DNA from: Pseudochelatococcus sp050946405
Lineage (GTDB): Bacteria > Pseudomonadota > Alphaproteobacteria > Rhizobiales > Beijerinckiaceae
Assembly: GCF_050946405.1 (NCBI RefSeq)
Contig: NZ_JBMNUS010000010.1
Coordinates: forward strand, 62,001 to 126,000
Length of the DNA stretch: 64,000 nucleotides
Direction of reading: 5' to 3'
Shown here: piece after piece, positions 1 through 8,896 of the stretch
How the letters are laid out: the number at the start of each line of letters is the position of its first letter
Position numbering within the stretch: the stretch's first letter is position 1
Position numbers and translations under genes: made by a program
The notes under the pieces: model-generated
What the model saw: only the letters and a program-made list of their open reading frames with translations
Told to the model about the DNA's origin: nothing
Databases searched by the model: none

Positions 1-1233
1 GGCGTGTTCATGGTGACGCGCATGTCGCCGGTGTTCGAATATGCGCCGGACGCATCCTCCGTGGTCATCGTGGTCGGCGCGACGACGGCATTTTTCGCCG
101 CGACCATCGGGCTCGTCCAGAACGACATCAAGCGCGTCATCGCCTATTCGACGTGTTCGCAGCTCGGCTACATGTTCGTGGCGCTGGGCGTCGGGGCCTA
201 TAGCGCGGGTGTGTTCCACCTGTTCACGCATGCCTTCTTCAAGGCGCTGCTGTTCCTTGGCGCGGGCTCGGTCATCCACGCGATGCATCACGAGCAGGAC
301 ATGCGCAAGATGGGGGGCCTGCGCAAGCATATTCCCCTCACGGCGATCGCGATGACCATCGGCACGCTGGCGCTGACGGGTTTTCCCTTCACGGCGGGCT
401 TCTACTCCAAGGATGCGATCATCGAGGCCGCCTATGCCTCGCATGCGCCGGGCGCCACCTTCGCCTTCATCTCGACGGTGCTCGCCGCGCTGATGACATC
501 GTTCTACTCATGGCGGTTGTATTTCCTCACCTTCGAGGGCAAGCCGCGCTGGGGGCATGACGCGCACGACGATCATGCGCACGACGACCATGCCCATGCC
601 GCCCACACGCACGACGATCACGCGCATGACGATCACGCGCATGACGATCATCACGGCCACGATCACACGCCGCATGAGAGCCCCTGGGTGATGCTCGGTC
701 CGCTGGTCGTGCTCTCCGCGGGGGCGATCCTTGCCGGCCTGGCATTCTATGGCGCCTTCATCGGCGAAGGCTATGACGCCTTCTGGAAGGGGGCGATCTT
801 CACGGGTGAGCACAACCACATCCTGCACGACATGCATGACGTGCCCTTGTGGGTGAAGCTCGCGCCGTTCGTGATGATGATCTCCGGCTTCCTGCTCGCG
901 CTGTGGTTCTACGTGCTCGATCCGGCAAAGCCGCGTCAGCTCGCGGCCGCCAACCCGCTGCTTTACCGCTTCCTGCTGAACAAGTGGTACTTCGACGAGC
1001 TGTACGAGCGGCTGTTCGTGCGTCCGGCGAAGTGGCTCGGCAAGTTCTTCTGGAAGCAGGGCGACGGCTGGCTGATCGACGGTTTCGGGCCTGACGGCGT
1101 CTCGGCCCGTGTGCTCGACGTCACCGGACGCGTCGTGAGGCTGCAATCGGGCTATGTCTATCATTACGCCTTCGCGATGCTCGTCGGTGTCGCGGCCTTT
1201 GTGACCTGGTACATTTTCGGGGGCGCGATCTGA
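1..1233 (+). CDS. nuoL: NADH-quinone oxidoreductase subunit L, 3' part
   Basis: C-terminal part of the antiporter-like proton-pumping subunit of respiratory complex I, an inner membrane protein. The reading frame is open from base 1, so the gene begins upstream of the window. Visible are the conserved stretch DIKRVIAYSTCSQLGYM, many hydrophobic helices, and a last transmembrane helix after a long amphipathic segment, as expected for NuoL. An insertion of about 40 residues (bases 556-675) is almost only His, Asp and Ala, with 17 histidines. It lies between predicted helices, probably in a loop. The stop codon overlaps the nuoM start (TGATG), so the two genes are translationally coupled. Identity is certain; the function of the His-rich loop is unknown. 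Confidence 0.97.
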   Translation, partial: GVFMVTRMSPVFEYAPDASSVVIVVGATTAFFAATIGLVQNDIKRVIAYSTCSQLGYMFVALGVGAYSAGVFHLFTHAFFKALLFLGAGSVIHAMHHEQDMRKMGGLRKHIPLTAIAMTIGTLALTGFPFTAGFYSKDAIIEAAYASHAPGATFAFISTVLAALMTSFYSWRLYFLTFEGKPRWGHDAHDDHAHDDHAHAAHTHDDHAHDDHAHDDHHGHDHTPHESPWVMLGPLVVLSAGAILAGLAFYGAFIGEGYDAFWKGAIFTGEHNHILHDMHDVPLWVKLAPFVMMISGFLLALWFYVLDPAKPRQLAAANPLLYRFLLNKWYFDELYERLFVRPAKWLGKFFWKQGDGWLIDGFGPDGVSARVLDVTGRVVRLQSGYVYHYAFAMLVGVAAFVTWYIFGGAI

Positions 1234-2744
1234 TGTTTGGGCTTGGCATCCTCTCAGGCCTGCTGTTGCTGCCGCTGGTCGGCGCGGCGGTCATCCTGAC
1301 GCTGCGCGGCGACGATGCCGCCGTCCGCTCCAACGCGCGGTCCATCGCGCTGGCGACGACCCTCGTCACCTTCGTTCTGTCGCTGGTGGCGTGGGGCCGG
1401 TTCGATGCGGCCGATCCCGCCTTCCAGCTCGTCGAGACGCATCCGTGGCTGGCGGAAACGGTGGCGTTCAAGCTCGGCGTGGACGGGTTCTCGTTTCCGC
1501 TGGTGCTGCTGACCACCTTCCTGATGCCGTTCTGCATCGCCGCCTCGTGGAATTCCATCGACACGCGCGTGCGCGCCTATTACGTCGCGTTCCTCGTGCT
1601 GGAGACGACGCTGCTCGGCGTGTTCGTGGCGCTCGACCTCGTGCTGTTCTACGTATTCTTCGAGGCCGGCCTCATTCCGATGTTCCTCATCATCGGCATC
1701 TGGGGCGGGAAGCGGCGTATCTACGCCAGTTTCAAGTTCTTTCTCTACACGCTGCTCGGCTCGCTGCTGATGTTCCTCGCCATCCTCGCCATGTACTGGC
1801 AGGCAGGCACCACGGACATTCCCACCTTGCAGACGTTCAAGTTCGGATCGTCCCTCCAGATCTGGCTGTGGCTGGCGTTCTTCGCCTCGTTCGCGGTGAA
1901 GATGCCGATGTGGCCGGTGCATACATGGCTGCCGGACGCGCACGTCGAGGCGCCGACGGCGGGATCGGTGATCCTGGCCGGCATCATGCTGAAGATGGGC
2001 GGCTACGGCTTCATCCGCTTCTCGATCCCCATGTTTCCTGAAGCCTCGCTCTACTTCCAGCCGCTCGTCTTCGCGCTGTCGGTGGTGGCGATCATCTACA
2101 CCTCGCTCGTGGCGCTGGCCCAGCAGGACATCAAGAAGCTGATCGCCTATTCCTCCATCGCGCACATGGGCTTCGTGACGATGGGCCTGTTCACGCTCAC
2201 CGAGCAAGGCATTCAGGGCGCGATGTTCCAGATGATCTCGCACGGGATCGTCTCGGGCGCGCTGTTCTTCGGCGTCGGCATCATCTATGACCGCATGCAC
2301 ACGCGCGACATCGCCGCCTACGGCGGGCTGGTGCACCGCATGCCGCATTATGCGGTGGCCTTCATGGTGTTCACGATGGCGAACATCGGCCTGCCGGGGA
2401 CCTCGGGCTTCATCGGCGAGTTCCTGACGCTGGCCGGCGCTTTCCGAGCCAATCCGTGGGTGGCCTTCTTCGCGGCGACGGGCCTCATTCTTTCCGCGCC
2501 CTACGCGCTGTGGCTCTATCGCCGCGTGATCTTCGGACCGCTGGAGAAGGAGAGCCTGAAGCTCATTCCCGATCTGGACCGGCGGGAGATCGCCGCCGTG
2601 GTGCCGCTGATCCTGCTCATCATCTGGTATGGCGTGCAGCCCGACGACATCCTGAACGTGTTCGCTCCGGCGACGGAGCAATTGCTGAAATCCACAGAAG
2701 CGGCGCTGGCGCTCGTCAAGACCGCCGCCGTAAGCGTGCAGTGA
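1233..2744 (+). CDS. nuoM: NADH-quinone oxidoreductase subunit M
   Basis: Proton-translocating membrane subunit of complex I, 503 residues, about the usual length for the family. The protein is almost entirely transmembrane helices. The antiporter-family region VKMPMWPVHTWLPDAHVEAP and the later QQDIKKLIAYSSIAHMG are intact and contain the conserved Lys and His of the proton path. The start overlaps the nuoL stop and nuoN follows after 10 bases, so it belongs to the nuo operon. Confidence 0.98.
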   Translation: MFGLGILSGLLLLPLVGAAVILTLRGDDAAVRSNARSIALATTLVTFVLSLVAWGRFDAADPAFQLVETHPWLAETVAFKLGVDGFSFPLVLLTTFLMPFCIAASWNSIDTRVRAYYVAFLVLETTLLGVFVALDLVLFYVFFEAGLIPMFLIIGIWGGKRRIYASFKFFLYTLLGSLLMFLAILAMYWQAGTTDIPTLQTFKFGSSLQIWLWLAFFASFAVKMPMWPVHTWLPDAHVEAPTAGSVILAGIMLKMGGYGFIRFSIPMFPEASLYFQPLVFALSVVAIIYTSLVALAQQDIKKLIAYSSIAHMGFVTMGLFTLTEQGIQGAMFQMISHGIVSGALFFGVGIIYDRMHTRDIAAYGGLVHRMPHYAVAFMVFTMANIGLPGTSGFIGEFLTLAGAFRANPWVAFFAATGLILSAPYALWLYRRVIFGPLEKESLKLIPDLDRREIAAVVPLILLIIWYGVQPDDILNVFAPATEQLLKSTEAALALVKTAAVSVQ

Positions 2745-2754
2745 GGCCAGAGCG

Positions 2755-4191
2755 ATGACATCCGAGACACTTCCTGCGATCGGCGTGGTCCTGCCTGAGC
2801 TGCTGCTGGCGGTCGGCTCGCTTTTTCTGCTGCTGATCGGCGCGATCCGGGGGGATCGCTCGAGCGGCCTCGTCAACGCGCTGGCGCTTGTCCTTCTGGT
2901 GCTGGCGGGCGCGGCGGTCGCCCTGCAAGGCGGCGAGACAGTCGTGACCCTCAGCGGTTCCTTCATCGTCGACGGCTTCGCCCGCTTCTGGAAGATACTG
3001 GCGCTGATCGGCTCGGCGGTAGCGATCGCCCTGTCGCGCGAGTTCTTCGCACGCGAAGGGCTCGACAAGTTCGAGTTTCCGGTGCTCGTCCTGCTGTCGA
3101 CGCTCGGCATGCTGATGATGATCTCCGCCAACAGCCTGCTCATCCTGTATGTCGGGCTGGAGTTGCAGAGCCTGGCGATCTACGTCATCGCCGCCTTCGA
3201 TCGCGACAACGCGCGCTCCACCGAGGCCGGGCTGAAGTATTTCGTGCTGGGCGCGCTGTCGTCGGGCATGTTGCTCTACGGTTCCTCGCTGGTCTACGGC
3301 ATGACGGGCAGCATCGTGTTCCAGGACATCGCCGCCTCGCTCGCCGGCGGGCACGGCGTCGTGTTCATCTTCGGGCTGGTGTTCATCATCGCCGGGCTCG
3401 CGTTCAAGATTTCGGCGGTTCCGTTCCATATGTGGACGCCCGACGTGTATGAGGGCGCGCCCACGCCCGTCACCGCGTTTCTCGCGGCCGCGCCCAAGAT
3501 GGCGGCCATGGCGCTGACCGTGCGCGTGCTGGCGGGCGTGTTCCCCGCCATTGTCGATCAATGGCAGCAGATCCTCGTGGTCGTGGCTTTCGCCTCGATG
3601 GCGCTCGGCTCGTTCGCGGCCATCGGGCAGCGCAGCATCAAGCGGCTGATGGCCTATTCGTCCATCGGTCATATGGGTTATGCGCTGGTCGGGCTCGCGG
3701 CGGGCACGCCGCAGGGCGTCGAGGCGGTGCTGATCTACATGGCGATCTATCTCGCCACCACGCTCGGCGCCTTTGCCGGTATCCTGGCGCTGCGCAACGG
3801 CAATGTCTATGTGGACCGCATCGACGATCTCGCCGGCCTGTCGCGGACGCAGCCGGCGATGGCGTTCTTCTTCGCCATGATCTTCTTTTCCTTCGCGGGT
3901 ATCCCGCCGTGGGCCGGCTTCTTCGGCAAGCTTTATGTATTCGGGGCGGCGATCGAGGCGGGGCTCTATACGCTGGCTGTGATCGGCGTGCTGACGAGCG
4001 TCGTCGGCGCCTATTACTATCTGCGCGTCGTCAAGATCATCTATTTCGATGAGGCGACGACGCCCTATGAGCCGATGACGCCGGTGCTCAAGGCGGTGCT
4101 CGGCGCATCCAGCATCGTCGTGCTGCTGTTCTGGGTGGTGCCCGCGCCTCTCGTCGGCGCAGCCGCGACGGCCGCAAAGTCCCTGTTCTGA
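2755..4191 (+). CDS. nuoN: NADH-quinone oxidoreductase subunit N
   Basis: Third antiporter-like membrane subunit of complex I, 478 residues. It shows the VPFHMWTPDVYEGAPTPVTA region and RSIKRLMAYSSIGHMGY, both characteristic of NuoN, within a run of hydrophobic helices. It is normally the last nuo gene. Its stop codon overlaps the ATG of the biotin ligase gene (TGATG), an arrangement common in Hyphomicrobiales, so birA and RNase J are probably co-transcribed with complex I. Confidence 0.98.
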   Translation: MTSETLPAIGVVLPELLLAVGSLFLLLIGAIRGDRSSGLVNALALVLLVLAGAAVALQGGETVVTLSGSFIVDGFARFWKILALIGSAVAIALSREFFAREGLDKFEFPVLVLLSTLGMLMMISANSLLILYVGLELQSLAIYVIAAFDRDNARSTEAGLKYFVLGALSSGMLLYGSSLVYGMTGSIVFQDIAASLAGGHGVVFIFGLVFIIAGLAFKISAVPFHMWTPDVYEGAPTPVTAFLAAAPKMAAMALTVRVLAGVFPAIVDQWQQILVVVAFASMALGSFAAIGQRSIKRLMAYSSIGHMGYALVGLAAGTPQGVEAVLIYMAIYLATTLGAFAGILALRNGNVYVDRIDDLAGLSRTQPAMAFFFAMIFFSFAGIPPWAGFFGKLYVFGAAIEAGLYTLAVIGVLTSVVGAYYYLRVVKIIYFDEATTPYEPMTPVLKAVLGASSIVVLLFWVVPAPLVGAAATAAKSLF

Positions 4192-4994
4192 TGGTGTCGG
4201 ACGGCGGTTTTTCCCTGTCGCCCGAAGTCGAGGCCGCCGGTTTCAGACTGGCGGCTTTTGACGTGTTGAGCGGTTCCACCAATACCGAGGCGATGGGGCG
4301 CGGCCGTGCGGGCGATCCCGGCCCGCTGTGGGTCGTGACCGGCCATCAGCTCGGCGGGCGCGGGCGCCGGAACAGGGCATGGACCTCCCCACAGGGCAAT
4401 CTCGCCGCAAGTCTGCTGATGACCACGGATGTGACGGTGGCCGCGGCCGCGACCCTCGGCTTCGTGGCCGGCGTCGCGGTGGAGCGGGCGATCGTGCGGG
4501 CCGCGCCTTTTCTGCGCGGGCGCATCAGTCTCAAATGGCCCAACGACGTGCTGGCGGACGGAGCGAAGCTCTCCGGTATCCTGCTTGAAAGCGAGCCGCT
4601 CGAGTCTGGAAAGCGGCTGGTGGTGGTGGGCATCGGCGTCAACGCCGTGGCGGCGCCGCCCGGTCTGCCCTATCCGGCGGCCTCGCTTCTATCCCTGGGG
4701 GCGGCGATTTCGGCGCAAACGCTGTTCATGGCGCTTGCCGAGGAGTGGCATCGCTGTATAGGACTTTGGGATGACGGGCGCGGCATGGCGGTCATCCGGG
4801 ATCTGTGGCTCGAGCGCGCATCGGGGCTCGGTGCGCCGGTGAACGTGCAGACGGCCGGAGGCGCTCTGAAGGGCGTGTTCGAAACAATAGACGATTCAGG
4901 TCGTCTGATCATGCAGCGGGCGGATGGGCAGGTCGTGGCGATCGCTGCGGGTGAGGTTCATTTCGGCTCGGCTGCGACGGTACGGAAGGATTGA
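4191..4994 (+). CDS. birA: Biotin--[acetyl-CoA-carboxylase] ligase
   Basis: Biotin protein ligase of 267 residues: activates biotin with ATP and attaches it to biotin carboxyl carrier lysines in the cytoplasm. There is no N-terminal helix-turn-helix, so this is the monofunctional form and not the E. coli BirA repressor. The biotinyl-AMP loop is GRGRRNR (residues 56-62), with Asn where Gly is more usual. The conserved KWPNDV stretch follows, and a small SH3-like C-terminal domain is present. The start overlaps the nuoN stop and RNase J starts 6 bases downstream. Confidence 0.95.
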   Translation: MVSDGGFSLSPEVEAAGFRLAAFDVLSGSTNTEAMGRGRAGDPGPLWVVTGHQLGGRGRRNRAWTSPQGNLAASLLMTTDVTVAAAATLGFVAGVAVERAIVRAAPFLRGRISLKWPNDVLADGAKLSGILLESEPLESGKRLVVVGIGVNAVAAPPGLPYPAASLLSLGAAISAQTLFMALAEEWHRCIGLWDDGRGMAVIRDLWLERASGLGAPVNVQTAGGALKGVFETIDDSGRLIMQRADGQVVAIAAGEVHFGSAATVRKD

Positions 4995-5000
4995 CAGCCT

Positions 5001-6671
5001 ATGGCGCGTCGCGCGGACGATCTGGTATTCGTCGCCCTCGGGGGGCTTGGCGAGATCGGCATGAATCTCGGGCTTTACGGCTTCGGCCCCGAGGATCGCC
5101 GCAAATGGATCATGGTCGATTGCGGCATCAGCTTTGCCGGGGAGGAGGCGCCTGGCGTCGATCTGGTGTTCCCCGATATCCGTTTCATCTCGGAGGAGCG
5201 GCGCGATCTCATCGGCATCGTCATCACCCATGCGCATGAGGATCATATCGGCGCGCTGGCGAAGCTGTGGCCGCATCTCGATGCGCCGGTCCATTGCACG
5301 CCTTTTGCTGCGGGACTGCTGGAAACGCGGCGGCTCTCGGAGCCCGGCGCGCCGCGTATCCCGCTCAAGACGGTGAAACCGGGCGCGCGGATCGCGTTGC
5401 CGCCGTTCGACATCGAGTTCGTGCCCGTCGCGCATTCGATCCCGGAGGCGACGGCGCTGGCGATTCGCACGCCGTTGGGCACGGTGCTCCATACGGGCGA
5501 CTGGCGGATCGACCCAACGCCTTTCGTCGGCGTTCCGACAGACGGCGCGCGCCTGTCGGCGATCGGCGACGAGGGCGTTCTGGCGATGGTGTGCGATTCC
5601 ACCAACGCCACGAGCGACGGCGCCAGCGAAAGCGAGACTGCTGTCGCAGCGTCGCTGGTCAAGCTGATCGCCGAAGCGCCGGCGCGGGTGGCGGTGACGA
5701 CTTTCGCCTCCAACGTGGCGCGCATCCGTGCCGTGGCCGAGGCCGCGGCGAAGGCTGGACGCGAGGTGGTGGTCGTGGGGCGCGCGATGGACCGCGTGAT
5801 CGGCGTTGCGGGGGAACTCGGCTATTTCGATGGCCTGCCGCCGTTCAGATCATCGGAAACCTGGGACCAGTTGCCGCGCGACAAGGTGGTGGCGCTGCTC
5901 ACCGGCAGCCAGGGCGAGCCGCGGGCGGCGATGGCGCGAGTCGCCGTCGACAACCACCCCGATATCTCGCTGGCGTCGGGCGACCGCGTGATTTTCTCGT
6001 CGCGCGCCATTCCGGGCAATGAGAAAGCCATCAGCGGCATCATCAACAATCTGGTGCGGCGCGGCGTCGAGGTGATCACGGATCGCGATGCGCTCGTGCA
6101 TGTTTCCGGCCACCCGCGCCGGGGCGAACTGGAGCAGATGTATCGCTGGGTGCGGCCGAAGATCGTGCTGCCCGTGCATGGCGAGCCGCTGCATCTGGCG
6201 GCGCATCGCGATTTCGCGCGCAAGCAGGGCGTCGGTACCGTGCTCAACGCGGAAGACGGGGATGTGGTGCGTTTCGCGCCCGGCGATGCCGCCGTCATCG
6301 ACGAGGTGCCGGTCGGGCGCGTGTATCAGGATGGCGATCTGCTCATCAGCGCCGCCGAGCGCGCCGTGCCCGAGCGGCGCAGGCTGGGTTTCTCCGGTGT
6401 CATTTCGATTGCCGTGGCGCTTTCCGACAAGGGGGAACTGGCGGGCGATATTTCCGTGGGCAGCTCCGGGCTGCCGGCTGCGACGCCCGACGGCCAGAAC
6501 TTCGATGAGATCATCGGGGAAACCGTCGTCGAATTGCTGGAATCGCTGCCGCGCGCGCGCCGGCGCGATCCCGATTCCGTGGTGAATGCGCTGGAACGCG
6601 CCGTGCGCGCTGAAATGCAACGCAGGTGGGGCAAGAAGCCCACCTGTCATGTGCATGTCGTGACGGTCTGA
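5001..6671 (+). CDS. rnj: Ribonuclease J
   Basis: Metallo-beta-lactamase/beta-CASP ribonuclease of 556 residues with 5'-exonuclease and endonuclease activity in RNA maturation and decay. The zinc motif HAHEDHIG lies at residues 77-84, further metal ligands are in HTGDWR and CDSTN, and the beta-CASP region carries SGHPRRGEL and LPVHGEPLH. A C-terminal domain of about 100 residues completes the protein. The start follows birA by 6 bases, within the nuo-birA-rnj unit usual for Rhizobiales. Confidence 0.96.
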   Translation: MARRADDLVFVALGGLGEIGMNLGLYGFGPEDRRKWIMVDCGISFAGEEAPGVDLVFPDIRFISEERRDLIGIVITHAHEDHIGALAKLWPHLDAPVHCTPFAAGLLETRRLSEPGAPRIPLKTVKPGARIALPPFDIEFVPVAHSIPEATALAIRTPLGTVLHTGDWRIDPTPFVGVPTDGARLSAIGDEGVLAMVCDSTNATSDGASESETAVAASLVKLIAEAPARVAVTTFASNVARIRAVAEAAAKAGREVVVVGRAMDRVIGVAGELGYFDGLPPFRSSETWDQLPRDKVVALLTGSQGEPRAAMARVAVDNHPDISLASGDRVIFSSRAIPGNEKAISGIINNLVRRGVEVITDRDALVHVSGHPRRGELEQMYRWVRPKIVLPVHGEPLHLAAHRDFARKQGVGTVLNAEDGDVVRFAPGDAAVIDEVPVGRVYQDGDLLISAAERAVPERRRLGFSGVISIAVALSDKGELAGDISVGSSGLPAATPDGQNFDEIIGETVVELLESLPRARRRDPDSVVNALERAVRAEMQRRWGKKPTCHVHVVTV

Positions 6672-6805
6672 TGCGCCGCAATCCGGCTCCGGAGCGACGG
6701 AGATTCAAACGGGGACATGCCGCCGCTCCATCCATTTGTTTACGCGCTGAGTTTTCCTGCAAGGCGCATACACTTCCCGGCTTGATGCCATAGCCAGAGG
6801 CGATC

Positions 6806-7036
6806 ATGGATAGCCCCGCGGGCATGATAGCCCTCTATTTCATCATCTGGTGGATCACGCTGTTTGCCGTGCTGCCTTTCGGCGTGCGCGGCCAGTGGGA
6901 AGAAGAGGTGCAGCCCGGCACGGAACCGGGCGCGCCGCAGCGCCCCCGTCTGTGGCGCAAGGCCGCCGTCACCACGGTGCTGGCGGCGGCGATCTTCGCC
7001 GGGGTACAGGTGCTGATCCGCACCGTCTCGCTGTGA
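6806..7036 (+). CDS. DUF1467 family small membrane protein
   Basis: Protein of 76 residues with two hydrophobic segments (about 5-25 and 52-72) separated by an acidic, Pro-rich loop. The N-terminal pattern IIWWITLFAVLPFGVRGQWE is typical of DUF1467, a family of unknown function that in many alphaproteobacteria sits between RNase J and proS exactly as here. An AGAGG-like ribosome site precedes the chosen ATG. A second in-frame ATG is six codons later. Confidence 0.88.
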   Translation: MDSPAGMIALYFIIWWITLFAVLPFGVRGQWEEEVQPGTEPGAPQRPRLWRKAAVTTVLAAAIFAGVQVLIRTVSL

Positions 7037-7437
7037 TGCGACAGGCGGGCGCCGACAAAAAAGCAAGGCCGAAGCCTTGCCGTGAAGTGTCAGCCAAATT
7101 CTCAACCTACCGCTACGCAAAGGGCCTTTTGCGGCCATTGACCTGCCGCTTGTTGGTGGCGTTGACCGCGCGCGGCTGATTTCCTCCCGAGACTTGGACC
7201 GCTGCATCGATACCGCCTTTCGGGCAGCCGACCGCCAGCCGGGGCGATTCATACGACATCCGCGGCAAGTTGTCACCTTTTTGTGCACACGGGCGGATGG
7301 TCGCCGGGCGGTGTCCGCGTCGGGCCCGCTTCGCGGCAGCGCCTTGCGGAAACCTGTGTGCAGATGGCGCTACAGATGCTATGGCCTTTGATCCAGAGGT
7401 TTTTGCGATTCCATCTGTCTTATCGATCAGGGTTCCC
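7037..7437. other. Spacer between the DUF1467 gene and proS
   Basis: About 400 bases without a convincing gene. It holds an intrinsic terminator facing leftward (7056-7081) and, on the minus strand upstream of it, a 48-codon open frame at 7113-7259 that begins MSYESPRLAV and has only a poor ribosome site. The proS promoter should also be here. A small RNA or small protein gene on the minus strand is possible but unproven. Confidence 0.4.
7056..7081 (-). terminator. Intrinsic terminator on the minus strand
   Basis: Read on the minus strand, GCAAGGC-TTCG-GCCTTGC is followed immediately by a run of T residues, a textbook rho-independent terminator. No annotated minus-strand gene ends here, so it implies an unannotated leftward transcript starting between here and proS. 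Confidence 0.7.
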
Positions 7438-8769
7438 ATGCGTCTCAGCCGCTATTTTCTTCCCAGCCTCCGCGAAACCCCCAAGGAAGCGGAAATCGTC
7501 TCGCATCGGTTGATGCTGCGCGCCGGGATGATCCGGCAGCAGTCGGCGGGCATCTACGCCTGGCTGCCGCTCGGGCTCAAGGTGCTGAACAGGATCTGCG
7601 CCATCATCCGCGAGGAGCAGGCGCGCGCCGGGGCGCAGGAAATCCTGATGCCGACCGTCCAGTCGGCGGATCTGTGGCGCGAATCGGGGCGCTACGAGGC
7701 CTATGGCAAGGAGATGCTGCGTATCCGCGACCGTCACGACCGCGAGATGCTCTACGGCCCCACCAACGAGGAGATGGTGACGGATATCGTGCGCTCCTTC
7801 GTGCGCTCCTACAAGGATCTGCCGCTCAACCTCTATCATATCCAGTGGAAGTTCCGCGACGAGATCAGGCCGCGTTTCGGCACCATGCGCTCGCGCGAAT
7901 TCCTGATGAAGGACGCCTATTCCTTCGATATCGACGCCGCCGGCGCCCGCCATTCCTATAACCGCATGTTCGTGGCCTATCTGCGCACCTTCGCGCGCAT
8001 GGGACTCAAGGCCATCCCGATGCAGGCCGACACCGGGCCGATCGGCGGCGATCTCAGCCACGAATTCATCATTCTCGCCGATACCGGCGAGAGCGAGGTT
8101 TTCTGCCATCGGGATTTTCTGGAGTTCGTGGCGCCGCCCGCCGATACCGATTTCGACGACGCGGAAGGGTTGCAGGCCATCTTCGACCGCTGGACGGCGC
8201 TCTACGCGGCGACATCGGAAAAGCACGATCCCGCGACCTTCGACGCCATCGCGCCCGCCAAGCAGGTGTCGGCGCGCGGCATCGAGGTGGGGCATATCTT
8301 CTACTTCGGCACCAAGTATTCCGATCCCTTCAAGGCGTCCGTGACCGGGCCGGACGGGCAGGAACACACCCTGCACATGGGCTCCTACGGCATCGGCCCC
8401 TCGCGGCTGGTCGCGGCGATCATCGAGGCGAGCCACGATGACGCCGGAATCATCTGGCCTGATCCGGTCGCGCCTTTCCATGTCAGCCTTCTCAACCTGA
8501 AGGTGGGCGATTCGGCCACCGACGCCGCGGCCTTCCGGCTGGAGAAGGCGTTTGCCGCGCGCGGTTTCGACGTGCTGCATGACGATCGCGACGAGCGCCC
8601 CGGCGCGAAGTTCGCGACCGCCGACCTGATCGGTTCGCCCTGGCAGGTGCTGGTCGGACCGAAGTCGCTGGCCGAGGGCAAGGTCGAGGTCAAGCGCCGG
8701 GCGACCGGCGAGCGCGAGTTGTTGTCGGTGGAGGATGCCGTCGAGCGCATCGCCGCGGGCGCGTCCTGA
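7438..8769 (+). CDS. proS: Prolyl-tRNA synthetase
   Basis: Class II aminoacyl-tRNA synthetase that charges tRNA-Pro, 443 residues from the chosen ATG (MRLSRYFLPSLRE). This is the short alphaproteobacterial form without the large editing insertion of the E. coli enzyme. Class II motifs are visible: the motif 2 region KFRDEIRPRFGTMRSREFLMKDAYSF and motif 3 GSYGIGPSRL. The C-terminal anticodon-binding domain contains DERPGAKFATADLIGSPW. The frame is open further upstream to 7270, but that extension is unlike the family. Confidence 0.96.
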   Translation: MRLSRYFLPSLRETPKEAEIVSHRLMLRAGMIRQQSAGIYAWLPLGLKVLNRICAIIREEQARAGAQEILMPTVQSADLWRESGRYEAYGKEMLRIRDRHDREMLYGPTNEEMVTDIVRSFVRSYKDLPLNLYHIQWKFRDEIRPRFGTMRSREFLMKDAYSFDIDAAGARHSYNRMFVAYLRTFARMGLKAIPMQADTGPIGGDLSHEFIILADTGESEVFCHRDFLEFVAPPADTDFDDAEGLQAIFDRWTALYAATSEKHDPATFDAIAPAKQVSARGIEVGHIFYFGTKYSDPFKASVTGPDGQEHTLHMGSYGIGPSRLVAAIIEASHDDAGIIWPDPVAPFHVSLLNLKVGDSATDAAAFRLEKAFAARGFDVLHDDRDERPGAKFATADLIGSPWQVLVGPKSLAEGKVEVKRRATGERELLSVEDAVERIAAGAS

Positions 8770-8896
8770 AGCGGCGCGGCGGCGGACCGGAGGGCGCTCG
8801 CGCTTTCCGGGGCGCGTGATGCGTCAACGAATGGATGGAGCGTCGCCTTGGCGTTCGCGAAGGCGCGATGCTCCGGGGAGAAGAGGTTCGAGGACG

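Noticed and set aside
7040..7437. tmRNA or tRNA gene in the spacer before proS
   Set aside because: I could not find an acceptor stem, T-loop or tag-peptide frame; only a terminator hairpin is supported.
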